Source of the DNA: Pomphorhynchus laevis
Lineage: Eukaryota > Acanthocephala > Palaeacanthocephala > Echinorhynchida > Pomphorhynchidae
NCBI GenBank assembly: GCA_012934845.2
Contig: WNNJ02001732.1
Coordinates: 80,030 to 144,029 of the forward strand
Reading direction: 5' to 3'
Length of the DNA: 64,000 bases
In this document: positions 30,945 through 40,000 of the stretch, in pieces
How positions within the stretch are numbered: the stretch's first letter is position 1
How the letters are laid out: every line of letters starts with the position of its first letter
Program-made: the position numbers and the translations under genes
Notes under the pieces: generated by a model
What the model was told of the DNA's origin: nothing
The model's input: only the letters and a program-made list of their open reading frames with translations
Database searches by the model: none

Positions 30945-32832
30945 TAGAGAACTTAAATCAGAACTAAGACGAAGAAACCGACTGTTTAAATTAAGCTGCA
31001 AGGACAATACTTATCGACAGGAATACGTCAATTGTCGTAACTTTTTCGAAAAGCTTAAAAAACGCAAAAAATTTAACTACGAAATAAGAATAGCTGCGGA
31101 TTTTCATAGTGCACCAAAACGATTTTGGGCTCACATACGTAGAAATAGGACAATTCCTCCTGCGATTTCGTCTCTTCGTATTAATGATAACTTTATCACA
31201 TCGCCTCAAGATGTAGCCGATACGTCTGCGTCGACTTTTCATCTCGTAACTAATAACACAGAAATTAACCAGCAATCCCGTGTAAGCCATTCACGAAGTT
31301 ATTTTGATGTTACTACCGAGGAGGTTTATAGTGAGTTAAATTCATTACGACATTCATCACCTGGTCAGGATGGATTACATCCCCAGATACTAAAGATATT
31401 ATCAACATTTATTGCTTCATTGTTAGCTTATTTGTTTCAACTATCACTAGCTAAGTCAATTCTACCGTTAGATTGGAAAATCGCCACTGTAGTGCCAGTC
31501 CACAAAAAAGGAGATCGTCACAATCCTGAAAATTATAGAGCAATAAGCCTTACAAGTGTCGTATGTAAGATGTTAGAGCGCATATTGTATCGGCGATTAC
31601 TATCCTATCTTGAATCATCGAACTTGTTAGATAATTCGCAACATGGTTTTCGTCCTGGACGTTCTTGCATGTCTAATCTTTTATGTGCACGCGAAGCATG
31701 GGTTGATGCAGTTGCGCAGGGTAATGCAGTTAATGTCGTGTATTTCGACTTCAGTCGGGCCTTTGATAGGGTTCCTCACAATATGTTGATTGATGCTCTT
31801 GCAGATTACGGAATTGAAATTCCTATTATTCGATGGATTCACGCTTTCCTATCTAATCGTTCTTTCAGAGTTCGAGTTGGAAATTGTCTATCTAGACCGT
31901 CAAATTTATCAATGGGTGTTCCTCAGGGATCGGTGTTGGGTCCATTATTATTCGTCATATTTCTGAATAGTTTGCTACGCTCTCTAAAATGTAAAAAATT
32001 AGCATTCGCGGATGATCTTAAAATATGGAATGTCATTACATGCTATGCCGATATGCAACACTTACAAGATGACATAAATATGGTTAATAGGTGGAGCGAA
32101 CTGACCGGAATCATGATTAACATTACTAAATGTGTCCACCTCAGATTTGGTCGTAGTGATTTACCAAATGATTATTCTGTTTGCGGTGAGATTATTCCCA
32201 CAAATTCGTATACAAAAGATCTTGGGATAATTGTTCAGAATTCGTTTAAAGCCGACCTCAATACTGAAAATATATGCAACACGTCGAGAAAAAGTATTTA
32301 CATGATCAACAATATCTTTAGTTCGCTTCCACCGTCTCAGTTTTCACTATTATATAAGGCGTTGATCAGACCAATCATTGATTATGCTTCGCCGGCGACT
32401 TTTCCTTCTACGCGTGGTGAAATAAACCAATTAGAAAAGATTCTTCGCCGATTTTCCAAGCTATGTTCTGGTCTTCGGAACATCGCCTACTGTAATAGAC
32501 TAAGCCAACTAAATATTACTTCAGTTTACAAGAGATATGTGTACAATGATTTATTACAGTTATGGCGAATGATCCATATCTTTCCTGGTTATCCATTGGA
32601 ATCCGTTATTCTAAATGATCGCCCGAGCCACAGAGGACACTCTTTATCAGTTGTTGTGCAATCACACGGGAAATGTCATAGATACTTGCGATTATCTCAC
32701 AGAGCGGTAAACCTATGGAACCTATTGCCGAATTCGATCGTGTCTATGGCACAGTACAAATCTTTCCAGAATGCGCTGAGCATGTGGATAAAAAGAGAAG
32801 ATTCTTTGCAGGAAATATATAACTATATGTGA
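30925..32832 (+). CDS. CR1 ORF2, reverse transcriptase part
   Basis: The coding frame continues at GTG 30925 with NPPWFNRELKSELRRRN, the usual linker start. RT motifs follow: PVHKKGDRHNPENYRAISL near residues 190-208, VYFDFSRAFDRVPH near 272 (motif A), MGVPQGSVLGPLLFVIF near 330 (motif B), LAFADDLKIW near 358 (catalytic site), and a C-terminal domain with LYKALIRPIIDYASPATF and HRAVNLWNLLPNSIV. No internal stop in 635 codons. The GTG is not a real start; translation would come from the upstream frame in an undamaged copy. Confidence 0.85.
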   Translation: MNPPWFNRELKSELRRRNRLFKLSCKDNTYRQEYVNCRNFFEKLKKRKKFNYEIRIAADFHSAPKRFWAHIRRNRTIPPAISSLRINDNFITSPQDVADTSASTFHLVTNNTEINQQSRVSHSRSYFDVTTEEVYSELNSLRHSSPGQDGLHPQILKILSTFIASLLAYLFQLSLAKSILPLDWKIATVVPVHKKGDRHNPENYRAISLTSVVCKMLERILYRRLLSYLESSNLLDNSQHGFRPGRSCMSNLLCAREAWVDAVAQGNAVNVVYFDFSRAFDRVPHNMLIDALADYGIEIPIIRWIHAFLSNRSFRVRVGNCLSRPSNLSMGVPQGSVLGPLLFVIFLNSLLRSLKCKKLAFADDLKIWNVITCYADMQHLQDDINMVNRWSELTGIMINITKCVHLRFGRSDLPNDYSVCGEIIPTNSYTKDLGIIVQNSFKADLNTENICNTSRKSIYMINNIFSSLPPSQFSLLYKALIRPIIDYASPATFPSTRGEINQLEKILRRFSKLCSGLRNIAYCNRLSQLNITSVYKRYVYNDLLQLWRMIHIFPGYPLESVILNDRPSHRGHSLSVVVQSHGKCHRYLRLSHRAVNLWNLLPNSIVSMAQYKSFQNALSMWIKREDSLQEIYNYM

Positions 32833-33002
32833 CAATTTATTATTGCTGAACTATTTTTTTTCTTTCTTTTTTCTTTTCTTAATATTGTGATCAGACAAAA
32901 TGACTCTTTTATGTGTCAAAGTCTTGTAATAAATAATAATAATATAATATAAATATTAAGATAATAAGAGTTTAAGATAATACTGAGATCTATAGAAATA
33001 TA

Positions 33003-33215
33003 GTGGATATTTTTAGATTAAAACTTTTTTACTCATTTCGTTTATGTAAACTTATAAAAAAATTAGAAAAGAAAGGATATCCTTAATATGATTAGGTCAA
33101 TATTATTAAACATACTATGCCAATATGTCGAATAATAATCATACTCGTGTACAATACATCAAACAATATTTTTGTGATGGCTCGCTGATAGTGTCTAGAC
33201 TCAGCATGTTTCAGA
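33003..33215 (+). repeat. Repeat R1: rest of copy 2, then partial copy 3
   Basis: 33003-33070 matches 24380-24445 and completes copy 2. A new start, with AATATTATTAAACATAC and CATCAAACAATATTTTTGTG, follows at once and ends near 33215, so R1 occurs in tandem here. Confidence 0.6.
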
Positions 33216-33588
33216 TGGTTAAGAATACACGTTTTTTAAACAGTTTCGTTTAATCTGTTAAGCTGGTTACTGTTTAATGATGATCTGTATCAACGTTCAA
33301 ATATTAACCATTCAGGATGCACAAATCGTAAAAATGATCAGAAGTCTTTCTGATTTACACACGTTGTCTAGAGGCAGAATGACTTTTTTGATGTGAATAT
33401 TTACGTGGTTTTATTGTCGTCGTCTATATCGAGGCTACACATGCTGTCGAGATGGCAGTGGCGACATCGCGTATTTCATCTGTAGTTGGCTACTGCCCAT
33501 TCTGGCTAATGATAATTTATTAGCTGGATCTAATGAGCATGTATTTGAGCATTAATAATTTTTATTGTATGGATCTTTTAAAAATACA
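33216..33588. other. No gene seen
   Basis: Intermediate-complexity sequence with no long frame and no match to other parts of the window that I noticed. Confidence 0.4.
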
Positions 33589-33589
33589 T

Positions 33590-33715
33590 TCTCATGTATT
33601 AGGCACGCTGATATGTGTCCGTGTATTGGGTCCCTCTGATATATGTCCTTGTATTTGGTCCCGCTGCTATGTTGTGTCCGTGTATTTGGTATCAGTGCTA
33701 TGCTGGGCTGCGAAA
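33590..33715 (+). repeat. Minisatellite of about 30 bp resembling the PX 3' motif
   Basis: About four tandem copies of a unit like CCGTGTATTTGGTCCCGCTG followed by CTATGTTGTGT. The core TATTTGG(T/C)CCCGCTGCTATGTTG is the start of the PX 3' structured segment. Confidence 0.6.
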
Positions 33716-34087
33716 AAATAAGCTTTAATTTTTCATTTATCGATAAAATTAATCGATAATATAATATCATATATCATCGTATATATCTATTTTAAGCCTC
33801 TTATACGTATTTTCATGTCTTTAATTTTCTTTTTAGTGTTTTATTGTTATCACAGACTCGAGCTTTGCTCTTTTCGCGTTCAATAAATAATAAAATACGT
33901 AAAGAAATTTTGATAAAGTTTATTCAAAATTTCAAAAAATATAAAACATTGCTTCCGAGTTAAAAATTCAAATTTAGCAGCTGGATGGTAATGGCTTTCA
34001 GGTGCTGTAGCATAATTTGTATTTGTGCCTCCATATAGACGCACCATACGGATGGGCTATATGGAGATAATAATACGATAAATTAAT

Positions 34088-34132
34088 GTTGAGTGGCAAA
34101 TGCGTGCTTACGGCGCGCTTACAAGCCCACTA
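34088..34132 (-). mobile_element. L2-like LINE 3' terminus only
   Basis: GTGGCAAATGCGTGCTTAC, then GCGCGCTTACAAGCCCAC, the plus-strand view of the conserved L2-like 3' end. Confidence 0.5.
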
Positions 34133-34159
34133 ATAATAATTTCGCAGACGAAATCGGTC

Positions 34160-34305
34160 CATTCGTTAATATTGTTCGTTCAGTCCGTTCGTTCAATCCG
34201 TTCGTTTAGTTCGTTCAGTCCGGTTAGTCCGTTCGTTCAGTCCGTTCAGTCTGTTCAGTCCGCTTGTTCAGACAGGACTGAACGATCGAACGGATTGAAC
34301 GGATA
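34160..34305. repeat. GTTCAGTCC-type minisatellite with inverted end
   Basis: Imperfect tandem repeats of GTCCGTTCGTTCA and GTCCGTTCA run to about 34272, then the reverse complement appears (GGACTGAACG, GAACGGATTGAACGG), so the block can fold back on itself. Confidence 0.7.
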
Positions 34306-34790
34306 TGTCTCTATTACAACTGGTATTTGTCACAATAAATAATTATTATTTATCAAAATTTGAAATATCTATATTTTTATCAAACCTTTCGATAATAGAG
34401 TGGTGAAGTACATAGTGGCTGGAGTTTAGACGTGTGGCACATTAATTTGGGCAATTAATTGTTAGTGTAAGCTTTCCGGTACTATCTGGTGCGAGCTTGG
34501 CATTTTTATTGAGAATTTTTTTTAAAATTTCATTCTTTATTTTTCATTCTTAACATGCGAACATATTTATATAGAAAACATATTCCGTTTACCGCTGTGT
34601 ACTGCAGCAATAATTTTAGATCAGATGATCAAGGACAAAAAATAAGTTTAAAATTTTTGAACTTTAAAATGTAAATTGCTCAAAAATTCCGAATATACTT
34701 TTTGTCGTCATTCGTAAGAGCATTACCGATTATACTTGATTCTGAATAATATTTTTTTTAATAATGAACAATTTATTAAAAATAATCATA
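34306..34790. other. No gene seen
   Basis: AT-rich, no recognisable frame, upstream of the 3' end of the R2-like LINE. Confidence 0.4.
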
Positions 34791-34794
34791 TTAA

Positions 34795-35355
34795 CTTAGG
34801 TTCCCGCAAATGGGCCTCAAATTGAAATTTACGATCCCAGACTGGGCAATATAATACAAAAAAGTTTCTCAATGTGAAACAGTAGTTAACTCTGCCATCC
34901 GAATAGTCACAGAGATCGTTCTTTGTGCGCTAAAGCATAATCGCCTTCGTATGTCAGAAATGCAGTTTGCGTACGATTGTTTGCTTTTGATGGCAATATA
35001 TCGTGCAGCTTTCCTTAATAAGAGATCCAATTCTCTCCCAATTCCAGCAGCAGTCGAAACAATGGCTGGTATGAAAATCCCATCCTCCACCAGTGAAACA
35101 CGCTCGCCATATTTAGCCATCTTGCGATTTGAATGATAGTCGAATGTGGAACTGACAGTTTGGTGAGCATAGGATGGAGCTAAATGGTTAAAAACGCAAA
35201 TGTCGACATAAGACCGCTCCATCCTACCCTCTGAAAAATTCATACACACAATGTCCATTCTCGCAGATCTATCCCTCGTTGTGGTGCTAGATGCAAACAC
35301 TATACCCTCATCTACTGGTCGTAATTCCACTTCCCGATCCATGCGATCATGCACC
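34795..35355 (-). mobile_element. R2-like LINE 3' fragment B
   Basis: Minus-strand frame from about 35355 to 34869: RDRSARMDIVCMNFSEG, RSYVDICVFNHLAPSY, KMAKYGERVSLVEDG and SYANCISDIRRRL, then stop. These are the REL endonuclease and C-terminus. The 3' UTR carries CCCATTTGCGG near 34810, as in the copy at 24.9 kb. Confidence 0.65.
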
Positions 35356-35770
35356 TCACTTATTGAATAATAATTATTATTTGTATTATTGAATAATAAT
35401 ATAAATTTTAGTTCATTGAGTTTGCAGGTCGATGTCGAGCAGAACGAGGACCGCGAATACACATCGAAATTGAACGAGCCAACTGAATTCCAATCTTTGA
35501 CCGTAATTTTGTCAATTCTTCTGAGTAGGAATGATTGTTTTTTATTGCCATCTTCTGTGCAATTCTCTGAATTAATTGTGCAGATGATTTTACTGCTCCA
35601 CCGAAACATGATAACACGATAGGTGCGAAATTCGCCCTCTCTATGGCAGTTACTCTCTCTTGATACTTAGCGAATTTACGTGTTTCGTGATATGTAAAAG
35701 CAGCCCCAGCGGATTTCGAAAGGTTGGACGGAGCGAAAACGTTAAAAATTTATTTAGTGGCAAATGCGTA
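35356..35770 (-). mobile_element. R2-like LINE 3' fragment A, with AAT tail
   Basis: The minus-strand C-terminus reads FNVFAPSNLSKSAGAAF, KFAKYQERVTAIERANF, LSCFGGAVKSS and SYSEELTKLRSKIG and ends at 35408 with RPANSMN. An AAT-rich tail (35405-35356) separates it from fragment B, which begins immediately, so two truncated copies sit head to tail. Confidence 0.6.
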
Positions 35771-36525
35771 CCAAAAACGCATTTCTCCAAAAAAATTATA
35801 CGAAAGCGCACATATGTACAATAAACACACTTTTTGCGTAATTTGGACAGTAAGTCAAACTGAAAAGATTCAAAACATGTTTTTGGTTTTGTTATAATGC
35901 ACCTGTATTAATTTCATTTTTTTGCATATGCCTAGAGTGAAGCAAACATTAACTGAAAAACTTTAACTAAATTTGGCACTGGTACTTTTCTGCAAATGGC
36001 ATTTTATTTAACTACTAGCTTAGTAAACGTTCACACACACTTTATCTAGATCGTTTATAAGAATATTAATGTTGGCTAGATGTTGCGGCCAAGCCACTTA
36101 ACCCCAAATTGGTTATGACTAATGACTATCATCCGTTTCATGATTAAAAATGATTTTAGTTTGATCAATGGTATTCCACGTGCAGTCACTCTCATGTAGA
36201 ATGAATATTATTTGCTGTCGAAGTTTACAGGCATACCGGTTGTATAACATTCAAACGTTTACCAAATATGAATTTGATAAATTTTGATATGAATTTTTAA
36301 GTTTCAAACAAGTTAGTTTCAAATAATTAAGATATTCAATAAATTTAAAACTAAATTTTTATTTGTTAAATTTGTTACTTTTTTATATTTATTACTTTTA
36401 AAATAAAAGTAATTTCGTTCTTTAATAATACAAATTTATTTAACGTGGCAAATGCGTACAAGCTGCACGCTTACAAGTCCACAAACAAAAATGAAAAGGT
36501 CAAACAGATAAATTGTTTAAACCAG
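35757..36525. repeat. Duplicated block, copy 1 (with L2-like 3' end)
   Basis: From about 35780 to 36525 the sequence is nearly identical to 47545-48288. The right 90 bp are the 3' terminus of the L2-like LINE; the remaining 660 bp are flank. Another L2-like terminus (GTGGCAAATGCGTACC, 35758) abuts the left end. Confidence 0.8.
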
Positions 36526-36860
36526 AGTTATTTCATTTTTACATAAATTTACACTAAACTTGAATCTTAAAATTTATTGTTAATCTTATTGTTAATCTTT
36601 TTTATTAAACCAGCATTCCTTAAATCTGTTTACTCAATTATTAGACTAGGAATTCAATTTATTTAAATTCAAACTAAAAAAAATTAATTTAATTCAAACC
36701 AAATTAAATTATTAATTTAATTTTAAATTTATAACAAATTTTCAAATTATAACATGTGCGTATTTTTACATTTTTTTTAATTCTACATTGTAAAACGATC
36801 TTAGACATATTTATACTTTTATTCAACATAAAGTTAATTAGCATTTCATTGATACATTAT
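36526..36860. other. No gene seen
   Basis: Low-complexity AT-rich sequence between the duplicated block and the tail of the next LINE. Confidence 0.4.
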
Positions 36861-38970
36861 TTAATAATAATATTGAAACTTGATCTGGAATATTATTATG
36901 TAGACAACGTTACGAGCATAGCTCAAAGTTGCTGACAAATCGATAGTCAAAATAAAAGAAAAAGAGAAAAACAAAAACAAATCAGTTAACAATTTAAAAT
37001 AATATGTCGTTTAAAGAGCTCACGAGTTGCCGCATTTACAATATCATCGCTTAAACGATTCCATGAATTTATTATTCGTTGTCCAAATTGAATCGTCCTA
37101 GAATGTACTATTCGTTGGCGACTAAGATAAAACGAGTGACCTCGCAAAGCTCGAGTTGATTGAATGTTGAAGAGGCATTAACAGACAGACTATTAGAACG
37201 TGCCCACTTAAAAACCGTGCCAACATCTGATTGAAAAATGTTTCCATCATAATCCGACTTGATGACTCTCCAATTTTTTAAATCGTCTGCAAATAATAAT
37301 GAATGCGAACTTATTACACTGGGGAGATCGTTGATGAAAATACAAAACATCAGAGGACCCGATACATACCCTTGCGGGTCACCGTCATAAACTGGATAAT
37401 GCTCGGAAAGGGTAATGTGAATGGCGACCTGGTATGTGCGACCAGAAAGAAAGTTGTATATCCAACGAATAATAATTGGATTGATGTTTAATGCACTGAT
37501 CTTCATAATCAACTTATCATGGGTTACATGATCAAATGCTTTGGAGAAGTCAAAAAATATGACATCTACAGCATACCCCACATCCACTATGGAACCCCAA
37601 CTTTCCTGTGCCAATAAAAGGTTGGTTACTGTGGAACAGTTTTTACGGAATCCGTGCTGATTAGTAGAAAGTAACCTGTATGATTCTAGGTAGTTACTGA
37701 TTATCCGATAAAGTAATCTCTCTAATACACGACACGATACAGAGGTTAAACTAACCGGTTGGTAGTCATCTACACATGATCGATCACCTTTCTTATGAAG
37801 CGGCTTAATGATAGAGCGTTTCCATGCATTCGGGACTATACCGTAATATAATGATACTATAAACATCCTATATAAAGGCGCAGCAATGACATCATGAAGA
37901 TTCTTCAGATATATTGAGGGAAGTAAATCTGGGCAAATCGAGCCCGACGGTTTCAGTCGTCTAAACTCTTTCATAACATCTTGAACTGTGAATAAGTGAA
38001 GAATATCAAAAATTGACGGATTAATACGAGTAATTTCTATACGAAGAGAAGTAGTAGCTGATACGAGAAATTTACGGCCAAATGCAGTAGCAATATCGAA
38101 ATGATCTACTAGAATGCGTATTTTAAATAATATGTTGGGATAGTTGGCTGACTTTCCTACAAGTACTTGTTCAAATTGCCGCTTTTTAAGCCTTTTGAGA
38201 TATGTGAAATGATTCCGACACTTTTTAAATGACCTATAATCAGTTTCTCCATGCATATACCTTACGAATTTTTGCTTCTTGGATCTCAATGCCTCCTGAA
38301 GCTCCTTATCAAACCATGGATTTGTGCGTGCACGTGCAGTTGCTACCTTACGAGGTGAGAAACGTAGAAGGAGCGATATCATTAGAGTTTCAAATTGTTG
38401 CCAAGATGATTCAACTCCAAAAATCAATGGATCATACCAATTTGTACCGAGAAGGGATTGACGTACTTAACTGAAATTGGTTTTGAAACATTGTACTGGC
38501 ATACATGAAGACTCAGGTTGTGACAATATATTAGATAAGTTTGTATAAAAGCGAATAACAGTTTGGTCAGAGCTGCCTAGGGGATCCAAATATATTACAC
38601 CAGTGACCAAATATTTATCGGAAGTAAGACAAATATCAAGCAAAGATTGATGGTCTCCAGAGGAACGAGTAAACATTGAGACATGTTGCGTTAGATTAAG
38701 AAAATTGATAGTATCAAGGAATGCTGATGAATAATTATTGTTATCTAAGCATATGTAGTTAGTTCAGTCTATAGAAGGCCTATTTAGATCACCCACTACT
38801 ACCACATTACTACGGGATCCAAACTTAAATAATGTATCAACTATAGAACAAACATCCATTCTTGGACTACGATATATAAGACCAATAGTAACTAACACAT
38901 GACCGAACAGTAATATATCGCCCCATAGTGTTTCTGTACCACCTTCAGACTTGGCACTTAAGGTCATAAA
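36861..38970 (-). mobile_element. CR1-like LINE with internal deletion
   Basis: Minus strand: endonuclease pieces (38967-38764 with VVVVGDLNRPSID; 38676-38467 with LLDICLTSDKY), then RT frame 38427-37108: NPWFDKELQEALRSKK, PLHKKGDRSCVDDYQPVSL, VIFFDFSKAFDHVTHDKL, DPQGYVSGPLMFCIFINDL and LLFADDLKNW. Near 37165 the sequence jumps from RT palm to the far C-terminus (LRGHSFYLSRQRIVHSR, RIINSWNRLSDDIVNAATR), so the region between is deleted. The 3' end near 36870 has an ATT-type tail. The RT frame has no stop over 439 codons. Confidence 0.75.
37108..38427 (-). CDS. CR1-like reverse transcriptase, internally deleted
   Basis: Open for 439 codons. Motif A is VIFFDFSKAFD, motif B DPQGYVSGPLMF (the usual G before PQG is D, and S is Y, so activity is doubtful), and the catalytic site is FADD. 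The C-terminal end from about residue 425 is read in the wrong frame after the deletion. Related to, but distinct from, the CR1 element at 28.7 kb. Confidence 0.7.
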   Translation of the reverse strand: MIFGVESSWQQFETLMISLLLRFSPRKVATARARTNPWFDKELQEALRSKKQKFVRYMHGETDYRSFKKCRNHFTYLKRLKKRQFEQVLVGKSANYPNILFKIRILVDHFDIATAFGRKFLVSATTSLRIEITRINPSIFDILHLFTVQDVMKEFRRLKPSGSICPDLLPSIYLKNLHDVIAAPLYRMFIVSLYYGIVPNAWKRSIIKPLHKKGDRSCVDDYQPVSLTSVSCRVLERLLYRIISNYLESYRLLSTNQHGFRKNCSTVTNLLLAQESWGSIVDVGYAVDVIFFDFSKAFDHVTHDKLIMKISALNINPIIIRWIYNFLSGRTYQVAIHITLSEHYPVYDGDPQGYVSGPLMFCIFINDLPSVISSHSLLFADDLKNWRVIKSDYDGNIFQSDVGTVFKWARSNSLSVNASSTFNQLELCEVTRFILVANE

Positions 38971-39054
38971 AAAGCATTTTAAAAAAGATTTAAATATAAT
39001 AACAATCGTATTTACCAGACTTTAACTTTACTTTCGTGATCATAGGTCTTTTGC

Positions 39055-39310
39055 GAATTTAATTTGCTGTGTACTTCACGACGCATTAGTGGATGTATAC
39101 TAACAGTTGAAATCTATAAAACAGTTTATAGTCGTCGAAAGTACAACCGGGGCCGTCTATATCCAGAACAGTGGGTTTTTGGAAGAATATATGGAGAAAC
39201 AAAGTATTCTTCTCTGCTGTTAATAATCGTTACGCTGAGACGTTACATTAATGTAAATATGAATTTATTAATCCGGGACTATTATTCACTCGGTTATGTA
39301 TAATGGCTAT
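39055..39310 (+). mobile_element. Merlin transposase fragment
   Basis: The frame 39064-39303 includes LTVEIYKTVYSRRKYNRG, then RLYPEQWVFGRIYGETKY. ISXO2/Merlin transposases have VEIDET-x-RKYNRGR-x-QWVFGG at the first catalytic Asp; here the Asp is replaced by Tyr. Only this core is recognisable, so it is a dead remnant. Confidence 0.65.
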
Positions 39311-39639
39311 GCTGGAAAAGATATGATTGAAGGATATAATTTTTAATTTTAAATGAAATTAAAAATTAAATAATTTCACTCATATAAATAAGTATTGCTT
39401 GACATTTTCAGGTTTAGACAAGATTAAGAATATAAATATTATATTTTATAATATAAATATAACTTTAATTATTTTTTAATAAAATTAAATTATTTCACTC
39501 ATTAAAAACGTATCATTACAATGTATTTTGTGAAATAAAACAATTTCAATAAAAAAATTGTAAAATAAAAATTTTCCAAGACGATTTCTTGCACCAAGCA
39601 AACAAGACTCATTTGTTTTAAAACGTTGTCAAATGAATG
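39311..39639. other. No gene seen
   Basis: AT-rich sequence. Confidence 0.4.
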
Positions 39640-39890
39640 CTCCCTTCTTTTACATGTCCCAAACTACTCTACCTTCTTCGCCTTCTGCTCCTTGTTTGTG
39701 GCTGGTCCTCTCTCGTGGAATCATTTGCTTATTCATATACGTCAATCAACCTCCCTGTTGTGCTTCAAACGACAAATCCGATTCCATTTAAACAATTTAA
39801 CAAATTTATCTGTATGACTTTTGCTGTGTTTGTTAGTTAGTGGACTTGTAAGCCTGCAGCTACCACGCATTTGCCAAGTTTAATAAATCA
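39640..39890 (+). mobile_element. L2-like LINE 3' end
   Basis: Frame with LLHVPNYSTFFAF, LSWNHLLIHIRQSTSLLCF and KRQIRFHLNN, the C-terminus of the L2-like ORF2, then the terminal signature with ACGCATTTGCCAAGTTTAA. It lies about 110 bp upstream of the RPS18 start codon in the same orientation. Confidence 0.75.
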
Positions 39891-40000
39891 ATTATTATCA
39901 TTAAATCAATGAAAATTATGTCCTTTATTTGCAATGCTTATACACAAGAACTTTATGCATTTGCCTTCTATTTATAGATAGTATAAACCGCCTTAGCACT

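Larger units (their letters stand above)
28731..33002 (+). mobile_element. Full-length CR1-type LINE, nearly intact
   Basis: A complete non-LTR element with a short 5' UTR, ORF1, an overlapping ORF2 with endonuclease and reverse transcriptase, a short 3' UTR rich in T and C, and an AAT-type microsatellite tail (32926-32950). The only coding break I see is one frame change in a run of seven A residues. It is inserted in repeat R1. It is the youngest-looking autonomous element in the window. Confidence 0.85.

Noticed and set aside
34160-34305. GTTCAGTCC repeats as telomere or CRISPR array
   Set aside because: The unit is irregular and is not a known telomere repeat; there are no regular spacers, and CRISPR is not expected in an animal genome.
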